From NCBI GenBank assembly GCA_021647705.1, contig JAKIUF010000018.1, positions 1-64,000 on the forward strand: a DNA stretch of 64,000 nucleotides, given 5' to 3'. Position numbers and translations under genes: made by a program. This DNA is from Gammaproteobacteria bacterium (lineage in GTDB: Bacteria; Pseudomonadota; Gammaproteobacteria; SZUA-152). The notes below the pieces were generated by a model that was not told the origin of the DNA, searched no databases, and saw only the letters and a program-made list of their open reading frames with translations. Shown here piece after piece: positions 45,444 through 53,197 of the stretch (the stretch's first letter is position 1; the number at the start of each line of letters is the position of its first letter).

Positions 45444-45716
45444 TCTGCGCAATATCAGAAGTTCTCGAACAATCGTTCCAGTGTATTGGGAGGTTATGTT
45501 GTCGTGGTACTGACAAGTGGTGTGTTATAAACGTAGAGGTCGCAAAGATGCAGAGGCCGCAAAGTTTTTAGTGTTTTTCTCTGTGTTGTTTGCGCCTCTG
45601 CGACCTCTGCGACCTCTGCGACCTCTGCGACCTCTGCGACCTCTGCGTTAAATACCCGGTGATTTTTAAACAGGTGTTTTTAGCGCTTAATTCATATTTG
45701 AGGTCTGCGTAACATC
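45444..45716. mobile_element. CGCAGAGG-type element, copy 7, with 9-mer expansion
   Basis: CTGCGCAATATCAG, GTCGTGGTACTGACAAGTGG, hairpin with loop TTTTTAGTGTTTTTCTC, TAAATACCCGGTGATTTTTA, CGCTTAATTCATATTTG and the end GCGTAACATC, in the same order as the 306-bp unit. The left terminal repeat is missing. The right arm holds five direct copies of CGACCTCTG (45601-45645). The right end stops two bases before the hicB stop codon. Confidence 0.8.
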
Positions 45717-45718
45717 CG

Positions 45719-46051
45719 TTACTCATTTACCGAGCGCCTAAGAATTTCCGATACCCACTCGTTAATACTTTTGTCAGCAGCTGTAGCATGTACCGCTATT
45801 TCACGGTGCAGTCTGGAAGGAATTCTGAGATTAAATTTTCCCGAATAATTTTTAACTGGCTCGATACCGTTTTCTTCACAAACTTCAAGAAACACTTTTA
45901 ATGAATTCTTGAATTCTTTCCTAAGACCGGCTGGCGTTTTTCCATAAAAATCAGCGCTTCCATTTAGACCGAGAATTTCTCCTCGAAACTGGTCAAGCTC
46001 AGAATCATATTCAATTTTTGCCTTGTAACCGTTAATTTCCATCATGCTCAT
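45719..46051 (-). CDS. hicB: HicB-type antitoxin
   Basis: 110 residues. N-terminal HicB fold with a degraded nuclease-like strand pair (AKIEYDSELDQFRGEILGL) and PAGLRKEFKNSLKVFLEVC. The C-terminal ribbon-helix-helix DNA-binding part (FNLRIPSRLHREIAVHATAA, DKSINEWVSEILRRS) should bind the operator upstream of hicA. The start overlaps the hicA stop by four bases (ATGA). Neutralises HicA and represses the operon. Confidence 0.9.
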   Translation of the reverse strand: MSMMEINGYKAKIEYDSELDQFRGEILGLNGSADFYGKTPAGLRKEFKNSLKVFLEVCEENGIEPVKNYSGKFNLRIPSRLHREIAVHATAADKSINEWVSEILRRSVNE

Positions 46052-46302
46052 GGTTTCACCTCATATAATCCCAGCCACTTGCGAATGTTTGAAATGGCAC
46101 CTTTGTCTGTATTTGGGGAAGGGTGCGGTCGATGGAAGACCCGCACTTCTCCAAACAATACCACCGCAACTCGTGAGCCTGCTTGTTCTGAAACATCAGC
46201 ACCCAACGCTTTGAATAGAGCCTCAACATCCGACCAGGAAATAGAGCTGCTGGCGGGGTGTTTGTAGATTAGCGCTAATGTTTTTTGATGTTTGCGCCTC
46301 AT
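46048..46302 (-). CDS. hicA: HicA-type mRNA interferase toxin
   Basis: 84 residues, usual HicA length. Double-stranded-RNA-binding-like fold with the catalytic His in VFHRPHPSPN, and a C-terminal helix (AISNIRKWLGLYEV). HicA cleaves mRNA and blocks growth when free. First gene of the hicAB operon. It looks intact. Confidence 0.88.
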   Translation of the reverse strand: MRRKHQKTLALIYKHPASSSISWSDVEALFKALGADVSEQAGSRVAVVLFGEVRVFHRPHPSPNTDKGAISNIRKWLGLYEVKP

Positions 46303-46309
46303 GGATATA

Positions 46310-46330
46310 TAGTACTACATAATGGTACTA
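46310..46330. promoter_or_regulatory. candidate HicB operator upstream of hicA
   Basis: Inverted repeat TAGTAC - nine bases - GTACTA, 8-28 bases before the hicA start on the minus strand. Position and symmetry fit autoregulation by the ribbon-helix-helix antitoxin. Confidence 0.45.
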
Positions 46331-46380
46331 GCTCAATAGCAGGCGAAGGTGGGTTGCGAATTGTATAGGCTGGTGTTTGT

Positions 46381-47466
46381 TTAATCGCTACGCAGCTGAT
46401 CCAGTTTCCCAATAACATCCTCTACCAAAATTCGTTCCATTGCCTCTGCACTGCGCACCCGTTTTCCCCACGATACGTCATCAACAGATTTCCTCTCTTC
46501 TTCTTGCAATGCCTCTGGATATTTATTCACTACCCATTGTTGGCTCAAATATGGCCCGGTACGTTGCGGGTTGGAGGTGACGTATAGCCCGATGACCGGT
46601 GTACCAACGGTGGTGGCCATGTGCGCGGGGCCGGAGTCAGGAGAAATGAGTACGCTGGCGCGTTGAATAATAGCGAGCAATTGTTTCAGGTTGGTCTGAC
46701 CAATAAAGTTGACAGGCTTGTGCTTGGCAAGCGCACTGATTTTTTCGCCGTAGTTTTTTTCCAGCGAACTGGGGCCGCCGGTGAGTACCACGGTCATACC
46801 GTATTTTTCGACGGCGTAATCGGCGACTTGCGCGTAACCTTCGGCGCTCCAGTTGCGCCAGTTGCGGGCGCGGTTGCTGGAGCAGGGGCTGATGGCCAGC
46901 ACGGGCTTGTCATCAGACAGTCGGGCCCGTACAAAATCCTGTGCCTCAAGGGGAATGGGAATGTCCCAGTGCGGGGTGAGGTCGCTGATACCAATTGCTT
47001 TGGCAAAACCAAACAGACCGTCCATTACATGTTGGCGCGGTTTTTCTGCAATACGCGCGTTGGTAAATAACCATTGGTAGTCTTTGGCGCGGGCTTTGTC
47101 GAAACCCAGTTTGATGTCGGCGGGGATCAACAGGCTGGCAATGCTGGAACGAATGGAAATCTGCATTTGCAGCAGGGCATCGAAATGCTGATCTTTGGGC
47201 CGTTGTCGCAGCGTTTGCCATAATTCTGCATAGGCGTGCCAGCCGCGACTTTTGTCAAAGATGATAAACTCGATGTCTGGCAGGTCGTCTACCAGACTGG
47301 CTTCGAGTTTGCCGATAATCCAGGTAATGCGGGTCGTCGGCCACTGACGCTGAATACTGCGTACTACCGGTACGGTGTGGCAGATGTCACCCACTGCCGA
47401 GAGACGTAGAACACACAGGTTATCGGGTGCAGTGGTGAAGGGCAAAGTGTGGGTAGGCGGCGGCAT
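46381..47466 (-). CDS. glycosyltransferase family 9, heptosyltransferase I (OpsX-like)
   Basis: 361 residues. Transfers heptose from ADP-heptose to the LPS core at the inner face of the cytoplasmic membrane. GT9 marks: LCVLRLSAVGDICHTVPVVR near the N-terminus, FDALLQMQISIRSSI, LAISPCSSNRARNWRNW at the nucleotide site, and VLISPDSGPAHMATTVGTPV. The sequence reminds me of the OpsX branch of heptosyltransferase I. Divergent from kdkA, with start codons only 25 bases apart. Confidence 0.88.
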   Translation of the reverse strand: MPPPTHTLPFTTAPDNLCVLRLSAVGDICHTVPVVRSIQRQWPTTRITWIIGKLEASLVDDLPDIEFIIFDKSRGWHAYAELWQTLRQRPKDQHFDALLQMQISIRSSIASLLIPADIKLGFDKARAKDYQWLFTNARIAEKPRQHVMDGLFGFAKAIGISDLTPHWDIPIPLEAQDFVRARLSDDKPVLAISPCSSNRARNWRNWSAEGYAQVADYAVEKYGMTVVLTGGPSSLEKNYGEKISALAKHKPVNFIGQTNLKQLLAIIQRASVLISPDSGPAHMATTVGTPVIGLYVTSNPQRTGPYLSQQWVVNKYPEALQEEERKSVDDVSWGKRVRSAEAMERILVEDVIGKLDQLRSD

Positions 47467-47491
47467 CTTATTCTTTATTAGAGTGAATTAC

Positions 47492-48235
47492 ATGAATCCT
47501 ACCGAAAAGCACGATGGGACGCAGCACGTTCTGTACGATGCCGATCAATTGAGCGATATAAAACCGATGATGTTTGATCCGGTTGCCTTGCAGCAAGCAG
47601 GGCTGGTGCATGGCAGTGCCGAAGGACGAGGTACCACGCATTTCATTGAGTTGGATGGTAAACCCTGTGTGTTGCGTCATTACCGGCGCGGCGGATTGGC
47701 GCGGTTGTTAGGTGATTGTTATTTGCGCCGTACTTTGCCGCAAACACGAGCTTGGCGTGAATGGCATTTGTTAGCGAATCTGTCAGTACAAGGGCTGCCC
47801 GTGCCTCGGCCCGTTGCGGCACAGGTGATTACCCACGGATTGTTTTACCGGGCTGATCTTGTGATGCAAAGACTGGAGGGTACGTGCTCTTTGAGTCAGG
47901 CTCTGAAGGGCGATTCCGCGTTGCCTGGGAAACAGTGGAAAGCTATTGGCCAGTGCATTCGGCGTTTTCACGCTGCGGGTGTTTATCATGCTGATCTTAA
48001 TGCGCACAATATTTTGTTGGGTGCTGAAGAGAAGGTGTGGCTCATCGATTTCGATAGAGGAGAAATCCGTCCGTCTGCCAATGATTGGCAACAGGCCAAT
48101 CTGGCACGTCTGCGGCGCTCGTTGGGCAAACTGTCGGTTTTGCAGGGGGCTTTACACCAGGGTTTTCATTTTACAAATGCGGACTGGCAACAGCTCATGC
48201 TGGGCTGGGAGGCTACCTCAGTATCAGCAAATTAA
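47492..48235 (+). CDS. kdkA: Kdo kinase (3-deoxy-D-manno-octulosonic acid kinase)
   Basis: 247 residues from ATG 47492 (MNPTEKHDGTQ); the frame is open upstream into the divergent gene but this is the natural start. Phosphorylates Kdo of the LPS inner core at O-4. Protein-kinase-like fold: RGTTHFIELDGKPCVLRHYR, RAWREWHLL, catalytic loop YHADLNAHNILL and metal-binding WLIDFDRGEIRP. One-Kdo lipid A species are usual in strains with KdkA. Confidence 0.92.
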   Translation: MNPTEKHDGTQHVLYDADQLSDIKPMMFDPVALQQAGLVHGSAEGRGTTHFIELDGKPCVLRHYRRGGLARLLGDCYLRRTLPQTRAWREWHLLANLSVQGLPVPRPVAAQVITHGLFYRADLVMQRLEGTCSLSQALKGDSALPGKQWKAIGQCIRRFHAAGVYHADLNAHNILLGAEEKVWLIDFDRGEIRPSANDWQQANLARLRRSLGKLSVLQGALHQGFHFTNADWQQLMLGWEATSVSAN

Positions 48236-48321
48236 GCAGGATAATAAACTTCCAGGCAACCCGGAGTTTGAGCTTCCGGCACTTTCATTGACCCACTAAC
48301 TTGATCGGGTACATCATGACT

Positions 48322-48351
48322 AATGACAGGGAGGCTACCCTCTCATTTTTT
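48322..48351 (+). terminator. rho-independent terminator after kdkA
   Basis: AATGACAGGG and CCCTCTCATT flank loop AGGCTA and are followed by six T. It lies 87 bases after the kdkA stop. Confidence 0.75.
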
Positions 48352-48493
48352 AGTCGGCTGTTTTTTCTTGTCGGGGTGTGTGGGTGTAAATACGGTTAGA
48401 CATAATCTAAGCTTCTCGTGTAAAATATGGACTCAGTCTAAAACAGGGACGAGTTTTTCGTAACCCTGTCATCAAACACAAGAGGAGATTGTT

Positions 48494-49537
48494 GTGAACG
48501 TTTTGTTGAAATCCGTGTTACCGATTTTTTTCGGCGTCACGCTGATGGCTTTATCTGTAACGGCTTCGGCTTTTGAAGTTCTGCCCGAGGTTGCCCCGGC
48601 CCCTGCTGACAACCCTACCACGCCCGCTAAAGTAGAGCTGGGCAAGCAATTATATTTTGATCAACGCCTGTCGGTGAACGGCACCGTGTCCTGCAATTCC
48701 TGTCACAGTGTGATGGCCAACGGCACCGATAACCGTCCAGTATCTGTAGGTGTGTTCGACAAACGAGGTGGCCGTTCGGCACCCACGGTATGGAATGCCG
48801 CTTTTCTTTCTACTCAGTTTTGGGATGGCCGTGCCGCCAGCCTGGAAGATCAGGCCAAGGGGCCCATTCTTGCCGGTGTGGAAATGGGTATGCCTAGTGA
48901 AGCAGCTGTAGTGGCACGTTTGAAAAAAATCCCCGGTTATGTCACACAGTTTAAGGCTGTATTTGGAGGTAAGGATTCTCTCTCTTACGACAATGTTGCT
49001 CGCGCCATTGCTGCCTTTGAACGTACTTTGATTACGCCTAATTCCGCAGTGGATCGTCATTTGAAAGGTGACAAATCAGCGTTATCTGCCGCAGCCAAAC
49101 GGGGCATGACGCTGATGGAAAAAGTGGGCTGTACTTCTTGCCACACCGGTCCTAACTATTCCGGTCCAGGCAATTTGCCAGTGGGCAAGGGTTTCTTCCA
49201 GAGGTTTCCCAGCTTTCCCAGTAAGTACGACAAGCAATATGACCTGAAAGCTGATCTGGGTCGTCACGAAGTGACTCAAGCTGCTGCTGACAAACACATG
49301 TGGCGGGTTCCCACTTTGCGCAACGTGGCACTGACTGCTCCGTATTTCCACAATGGCTCAGTACCGACTCTGGATGAAGCTGTGCGCGTAATGGCTAAAA
49401 GCCAGCTTAATAAAGAGCTGACGAATGCCGAAGTGTCTGACATCGTGGCCTTCCTTGATGGTCTCAATGGTGAGTTTCCAAAAATCACCATGCCGCGTCT
49501 GCCAGAAACACCGAATGGTACATTGTTGGAAGAATAA
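48494..49537 (+). CDS. di-haem cytochrome c peroxidase
   Basis: 347 residues from GTG 48494, with AGGAGA 6 bases upstream. Signal peptide (PIFFGVTLMALSVTASA, cleavage near residue 26), so periplasmic. Two haem c sites, CNSCH (about residue 72) and CTSCH (about 217). Typical CcpA/MauG-family stretches: LYFDQRLSVNGTVSCNSC, GRSAPTVWNAAF, FWDGRAASLEDQA, VPTLRNVALTAPYFHNG. Reduces hydrogen peroxide with electrons from cytochrome c or similar. Flanked by its own terminator. Confidence 0.94.
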   Translation: MNVLLKSVLPIFFGVTLMALSVTASAFEVLPEVAPAPADNPTTPAKVELGKQLYFDQRLSVNGTVSCNSCHSVMANGTDNRPVSVGVFDKRGGRSAPTVWNAAFLSTQFWDGRAASLEDQAKGPILAGVEMGMPSEAAVVARLKKIPGYVTQFKAVFGGKDSLSYDNVARAIAAFERTLITPNSAVDRHLKGDKSALSAAAKRGMTLMEKVGCTSCHTGPNYSGPGNLPVGKGFFQRFPSFPSKYDKQYDLKADLGRHEVTQAAADKHMWRVPTLRNVALTAPYFHNGSVPTLDEAVRVMAKSQLNKELTNAEVSDIVAFLDGLNGEFPKITMPRLPETPNGTLLEE

Positions 49538-49558
49538 TTTGAGTTAGCAAAACATATG

Positions 49559-49590
49559 GCCGGGTCATCGAAAGGTGACCCGGCTATTTG
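49559..49590 (+). terminator. rho-independent terminator after cytochrome c peroxidase
   Basis: GCCGGGTCA and TGACCCGGC around loop TCGAAAGG, then CTATTTG. Strong stem, short T-run. Confidence 0.75.
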
Positions 49591-49646
49591 TTATTGAGAT
49601 ATGTCAAATTGAGAAGTCTGGGAAAAGCCTGAATCACAGAGCGATA

Positions 49647-49818
49647 ATATCCAACGCAAAGGCGCGAAAACGCAGAGAGTTTGAGGATAGTAAGCAAAAG
49701 ATATCTATCCGTAGCGATTGCGATCTTGGTTTTATTTGTATGCAGGTTCTGTAAACACCTGAATCTCAAATACTGTGGGTATTTCTCTGCGTTCTCTGCA
49801 TCTCCGCGTTGGGTTTTC
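49647..49818. repeat. CCAACGCAA-type hairpin repeat, long form, copy 2
   Basis: TATCCAACGCAAAGGCGCG..ACGCAGAG and CTCTGCGTTCTCTGC..CGCGTTGGGTTTT arms around 110 bases of interior shared with 15197-15377 (CTATCCG, TTATTTGTATGCAGG, AAACACCTGAATCTC, AATACTGTG). The conserved interior suggests it is part of the element, not just spacer. Confidence 0.75.
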
Positions 49819-49895
49819 ATTGTTAGGGCTCGGTCAGGATGTGCGTAAAAACAGGATAATTTAGCCTCTAATTCATATTATAGTCAGTCCCAATA

Positions 49896-50078
49896 TTAAT
49901 CATTATCATGCGTTGATTTTTTTATCTCTTCTTCAAGAACCTGGATGGCACCACTGATTCTCAGCATAGTCTTTTGTACATTTATCCGTTTAGCATCCAG
50001 CTCAGCTAACGTTTTTTTTCCATTTTCAAATTCAATGCTCAATTCTTTGAGGCGTTGTTCTAATTGGTCTTGCATCAT
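49896..50078 (-). CDS. small coiled-coil protein
   Basis: 60 residues, almost entirely a heptad-repeat helix (LEQRLKELSIEFENGKKTLA, ISGAIQVLEEEIKK). No signal peptide. It lies 47 bases after the HEAT-repeat gene and is probably the last gene of that operon. Perhaps an assembly or tether subunit; function unknown. Confidence 0.55.
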   Translation of the reverse strand: MMQDQLEQRLKELSIEFENGKKTLAELDAKRINVQKTMLRISGAIQVLEEEIKKSTHDND

Positions 50079-50125
50079 CAGTCACCATACCTTTTAACCT
50101 GTTTGAGATAAGTTTTAGTCAGACG

Positions 50126-51151
50126 TCAAATTTTCTGGCCAGTTTTAATCCGGCGTTGGTTGACAGAGCTAACCTCGAACATAATTTTTTTGTCAGAAAT
50201 TGTACCGGTGATCGTGGTTGGAGCGCTGGTAAGGCCAATATCCCGAAGCATAAATTCCCATATCTTCCCTTCTTGCCAAGCATCGCCAGCGTAGACAACT
50301 TCACCTGTTGTTCTTGTAATAATAATATCGATGCCGGATTTTGATAAATTGGTAATAACAATATTGCGTACAGTGCTGATGGACTCTTTTGGATTGCGTA
50401 CAGCTACTATGCCACTTACCTGGGAACGGCTTTTCAGATTTTTTAGGAGGGCACCTGGTTTGAATTTGTTATTCAAAAATAATGTATTGCTAGCTTTTCC
50501 ACACATTATTTCGAAGCCAATGTCATCGCTTAGCTTAAGGCCGAAGGTATTTCCTCCCAAAGACTGAATATTTTCCCGTAATTTTTTTTGGTTCAATGGA
50601 CCTGATTGCAGTTTTATCCACTGGGCACCAAGCGCCTCTTTGATTTTTTCTGAGTCTATAGAAGTGTCGTTGATGCGATAGCCAATAAAAATTTTGGCAA
50701 ATGTCAGCGTGTGTTTAAAACCTGGATCGTTATTTTCAGAAAGGGAATCTAATGCTTTTATACTTTTTTCAGTGCCAATGCGTCCCATTGCCTTGATGAC
50801 TTCACGTTGCAAATGGCCATTAGTTTTCCCCAGTGCCTGAATAAGCGCTTTTTCACTCTCTTTATCTGCGAACTTTCCCAGGCCGGACGTTGCGGCAATG
50901 CGTGTTGCGTTTAATTCAGTTGAATCTAAAAGTATTTTTGCGAGCACTTCTGAAAAATCATGGTCTTTTGCGACCTGAATAAAGGCATTGACAGCACGTT
51001 TACGATTTACGGGTGATTTACTCTTTCCTTTATTGGAGAGTATTTTTGTCAGTGCATCGACATCTTTTTTATCCAGGCTCAGGTTTCCATTAATGCAATC
51101 CAATGCCTGATCAGAAACAACTCTGCTTAACTTGGGTGATAAAGCAATCAT
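50126..51151 (-). CDS. HEAT-repeat protein of unknown function
   Basis: 341 residues, no signal peptide. The N-terminal half is HEAT/armadillo-like helices (RKRAVNAFIQVAKDHDFSEV, RIAATSGLGKFADKESEKAL, LQREVIKAMGRIGTEKSIKA). The C-terminal half is different, probably beta-rich (EALGAQWIKLQSGPLN, GNTFGLKLSDDIGFEIMC, ARNP-like VRNPKESISTVRNIV). It follows the metzincin gene by 12 bases. Such repeats usually mediate protein contacts, so a scaffold for its neighbours is likely. Confidence 0.7.
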   Translation of the reverse strand: MIALSPKLSRVVSDQALDCINGNLSLDKKDVDALTKILSNKGKSKSPVNRKRAVNAFIQVAKDHDFSEVLAKILLDSTELNATRIAATSGLGKFADKESEKALIQALGKTNGHLQREVIKAMGRIGTEKSIKALDSLSENNDPGFKHTLTFAKIFIGYRINDTSIDSEKIKEALGAQWIKLQSGPLNQKKLRENIQSLGGNTFGLKLSDDIGFEIMCGKASNTLFLNNKFKPGALLKNLKSRSQVSGIVAVRNPKESISTVRNIVITNLSKSGIDIIITRTTGEVVYAGDAWQEGKIWEFMLRDIGLTSAPTTITGTISDKKIMFEVSSVNQRRIKTGQKI

Positions 51152-51163
51152 GACTTTCTCCTT

Positions 51164-51865
51164 TTAACAATTGGAAACTGAGCAATGGTCTTTCATTGTG
51201 TTTCCCTGGTCGTTGGTAAGGTTCAGGCTGGTGGCGTTAATTGAGCCTATTCCATTCCCATCAGCATCGTCCCCCATGAGATTAGTGATATCACCCGCGT
51301 GACGTAGCCCAAGATAATGTCCAACTTCATGCCCAAGAAGGATGCCGGTCATAAGGTCATTGTTTCTCAATTCCATAACAGAACCAGTACGTCCTTTGGC
51401 GTCTTTGTCACAGGAACCATCGACCTTACTCCAACCCCAGGCATCAGTGATATCAGTGACAAAAAATACGTCCAGGCCATCGTTAGGGCCGGAATAGTCT
51501 TCTGTTAAGTCTGTCGCCTCACTGCCATCAACGACGGTGTAACCACCTGCTTCACTGCTGGGAATGTAACGCCAGTAGAGTTTACGGATGCCAAAATTTT
51601 CTTGCGCATAGATACCCCGTGCCACATCAATTGCGGCTTGCATGCGTTGGGTATCAGCCGGTGTAAATTCACCCGAAAAATCCGGCTCGTGACCCACCAA
51701 AAAAAGACAAAGGTTGCAGCTGGGGCCTTGAATCAACTCCATGTGATTTTTAAGTGAGAGATCCCGGTTCATCGTCCCCCAGATATAGCCGTATACATCC
51801 CGGCGGACAGAAAAGCTACCGGACAAATCCAAACAATTTTCCGCTACTGCCCTTATGCTGGTCAC
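51164..51865 (-). CDS. metzincin-type zinc metalloprotease without signal peptide
   Basis: 233 residues. The zinc site GHEVGHYLGLRHAGD fits HExGHxxGLxH, and the Met-turn follows in TNLMGDD, so it is a metzincin. Ahead of it is LDVFFVTDITDAWGWSKVDG, a typical upper-domain strand region. There is no signal peptide, propeptide or lipobox, unusual for a protease class that normally acts outside the cell. Cys-rich ends (CNLC at about 50, KDHCSVSNC at the C-terminus) could form disulfides. Operon with the repeat protein upstream and the HEAT protein downstream. Confidence 0.8.
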   Translation of the reverse strand: MTSIRAVAENCLDLSGSFSVRRDVYGYIWGTMNRDLSLKNHMELIQGPSCNLCLFLVGHEPDFSGEFTPADTQRMQAAIDVARGIYAQENFGIRKLYWRYIPSSEAGGYTVVDGSEATDLTEDYSGPNDGLDVFFVTDITDAWGWSKVDGSCDKDAKGRTGSVMELRNNDLMTGILLGHEVGHYLGLRHAGDITNLMGDDADGNGIGSINATSLNLTNDQGNTMKDHCSVSNC

Positions 51866-51916
51866 AGTATATTCTCCTTTAACATGTTCATATTTGGCAC
51901 TTTTATACTGCTTGCA

Positions 51917-52867
51917 TTATTGTAAAGCGACTAACATAGGGATAAGTCCGGTGCCATGTTCAAGAGGAGCCAATGCCTTGCCAATGACTGCGCCGAAAGC
52001 TTTTTGAGTATCTTTAGCTTTCATGGCATGCCCTGGAATATCTGCCGTTGTGAGCAAATCACCAACCTGGATTGGGGCATTTTCAGCGGTAACCAAGCAG
52101 TAGGCTTTTCCCATCATGGCGATAGGGCTACGATGTCGTTTTCCTACCTGCTTATCGAGCACGAGCCCGGGTTTGTAATGTCCCGCGCCTGAAATAATGC
52201 CGACCACACGTTTATCGTAGGCAACTTCGCTAGGTTGTAATAAGCCATTTTTGTCTAATACCATGACACTACCAGGGAGAGCATCTACCGATTCAGCAAT
52301 GGCAAATTCTTCAGCAACACCTGTATTGCGCACTGTAATGTCGCCAGCGTTGGCATCCAGATGAATTGACGCTTCAGAGGTATCATGGTTATCCGTGACT
52401 GAGCTTGAAAAGAGTAAAATATCTCCATCAGTGCCATTACCACCTATCCAGAGATTTCCGCCATCACCATCGAAGTGGAATGTGGCATCGCCAGTATCAT
52501 GGTTGTTACTGGCGTTGGCGGGGAAAATAACCAGATCACCGTCTTTACCATTGCCGCCCATCCAGAGGTTTCCACCATCACCATCAAAGTGGAATGTGGC
52601 GTCACCGGTATCATTATTACTGCTGGCATTGGCGGGGAAAATGACCAAATCACCATCTTTACCGTTGCCACCCATCCAAAGATTTCCACCATTAGCATCT
52701 AAGTGAAAGGTGCTGGAATTGTTATTGCTGAGATCTCCCTCCGATGGAAATAGCAGGACATCACCATCTACTCCATTACCTCCTAATCTCAAGTTTCCGC
52801 TGGTGCCACTAAGCGCAGCTTTGCTCGCATCATCATCCAGAATTACATCGTCTATACGAATACTCAT
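51917..52867 (-). CDS. Gly/Asp-rich repeat protein with fibre-like C-terminal domain
   Basis: 316 residues from ATG 52867, with GGAGG 8 bases upstream. Residues about 25-175 are four tandem units of 38 residues (GNLWMGGNGKDGDLVIFPAN, then TGDATFHFDGDG), looking like a beta-solenoid or fibre shaft. The C-terminal part (about 195-316: PGSVMVLDKNGLLQPSEVAY, RVVGIISGAGHYKPGLVLD, VGDLLTTADIPGHAMKA) recalls the tail-fibre-type domains of phages and related surface proteins. No signal peptide. First gene of the metzincin/HEAT operon; possible trimeric adhesin or injected fibre. Confidence 0.7.
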   Translation of the reverse strand: MSIRIDDVILDDDASKAALSGTSGNLRLGGNGVDGDVLLFPSEGDLSNNNSSTFHLDANGGNLWMGGNGKDGDLVIFPANASSNNDTGDATFHFDGDGGNLWMGGNGKDGDLVIFPANASNNHDTGDATFHFDGDGGNLWIGGNGTDGDILLFSSSVTDNHDTSEASIHLDANAGDITVRNTGVAEEFAIAESVDALPGSVMVLDKNGLLQPSEVAYDKRVVGIISGAGHYKPGLVLDKQVGKRHRSPIAMMGKAYCLVTAENAPIQVGDLLTTADIPGHAMKAKDTQKAFGAVIGKALAPLEHGTGLIPMLVALQ

Positions 52868-53197
52868 CGTTCGATCCTCCAATTTCCCGGTTTAAAGGAA
52901 TAATTATTTTGTGAGCCTGGAAGAAGTTGATAATTATCAGTTTTGTTACTAATGTTAAAAAATTACGGACATGATTTTCTGTTTATACCGCTTTCATTAT
53001 CCAGATATCACGTTTTAGCTGAACGGCTATTTCACAGAAAGTGTGGAGGTTTTAAAAATCTTTCTGAATGTTTGTTTGTGTGGTTACCGCTTTGAAGCCT
53101 GCTCGAACTTAAACTATTTTCAGAAGGAAATATGTGAAAAATTCACGCTCATGAGATTTTATTGTGGCGATGAATTAATTGAGGGCAGAGAAAAATA
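52868..53197. other. AT-rich intergenic region, promoter zone of the metzincin operon
   Basis: Very AT-rich. A plus-strand frame at 53043-53246 has no ribosome site or family resemblance and overlaps the waaA end, so it is not called. No repeat seen. Confidence 0.3.

Noticed and set aside
45560..45649. Tandem 9-mers as a CRISPR array
   Set aside because: Units are 9 bases with no spacers and are part of the hairpin arm; no cas genes.
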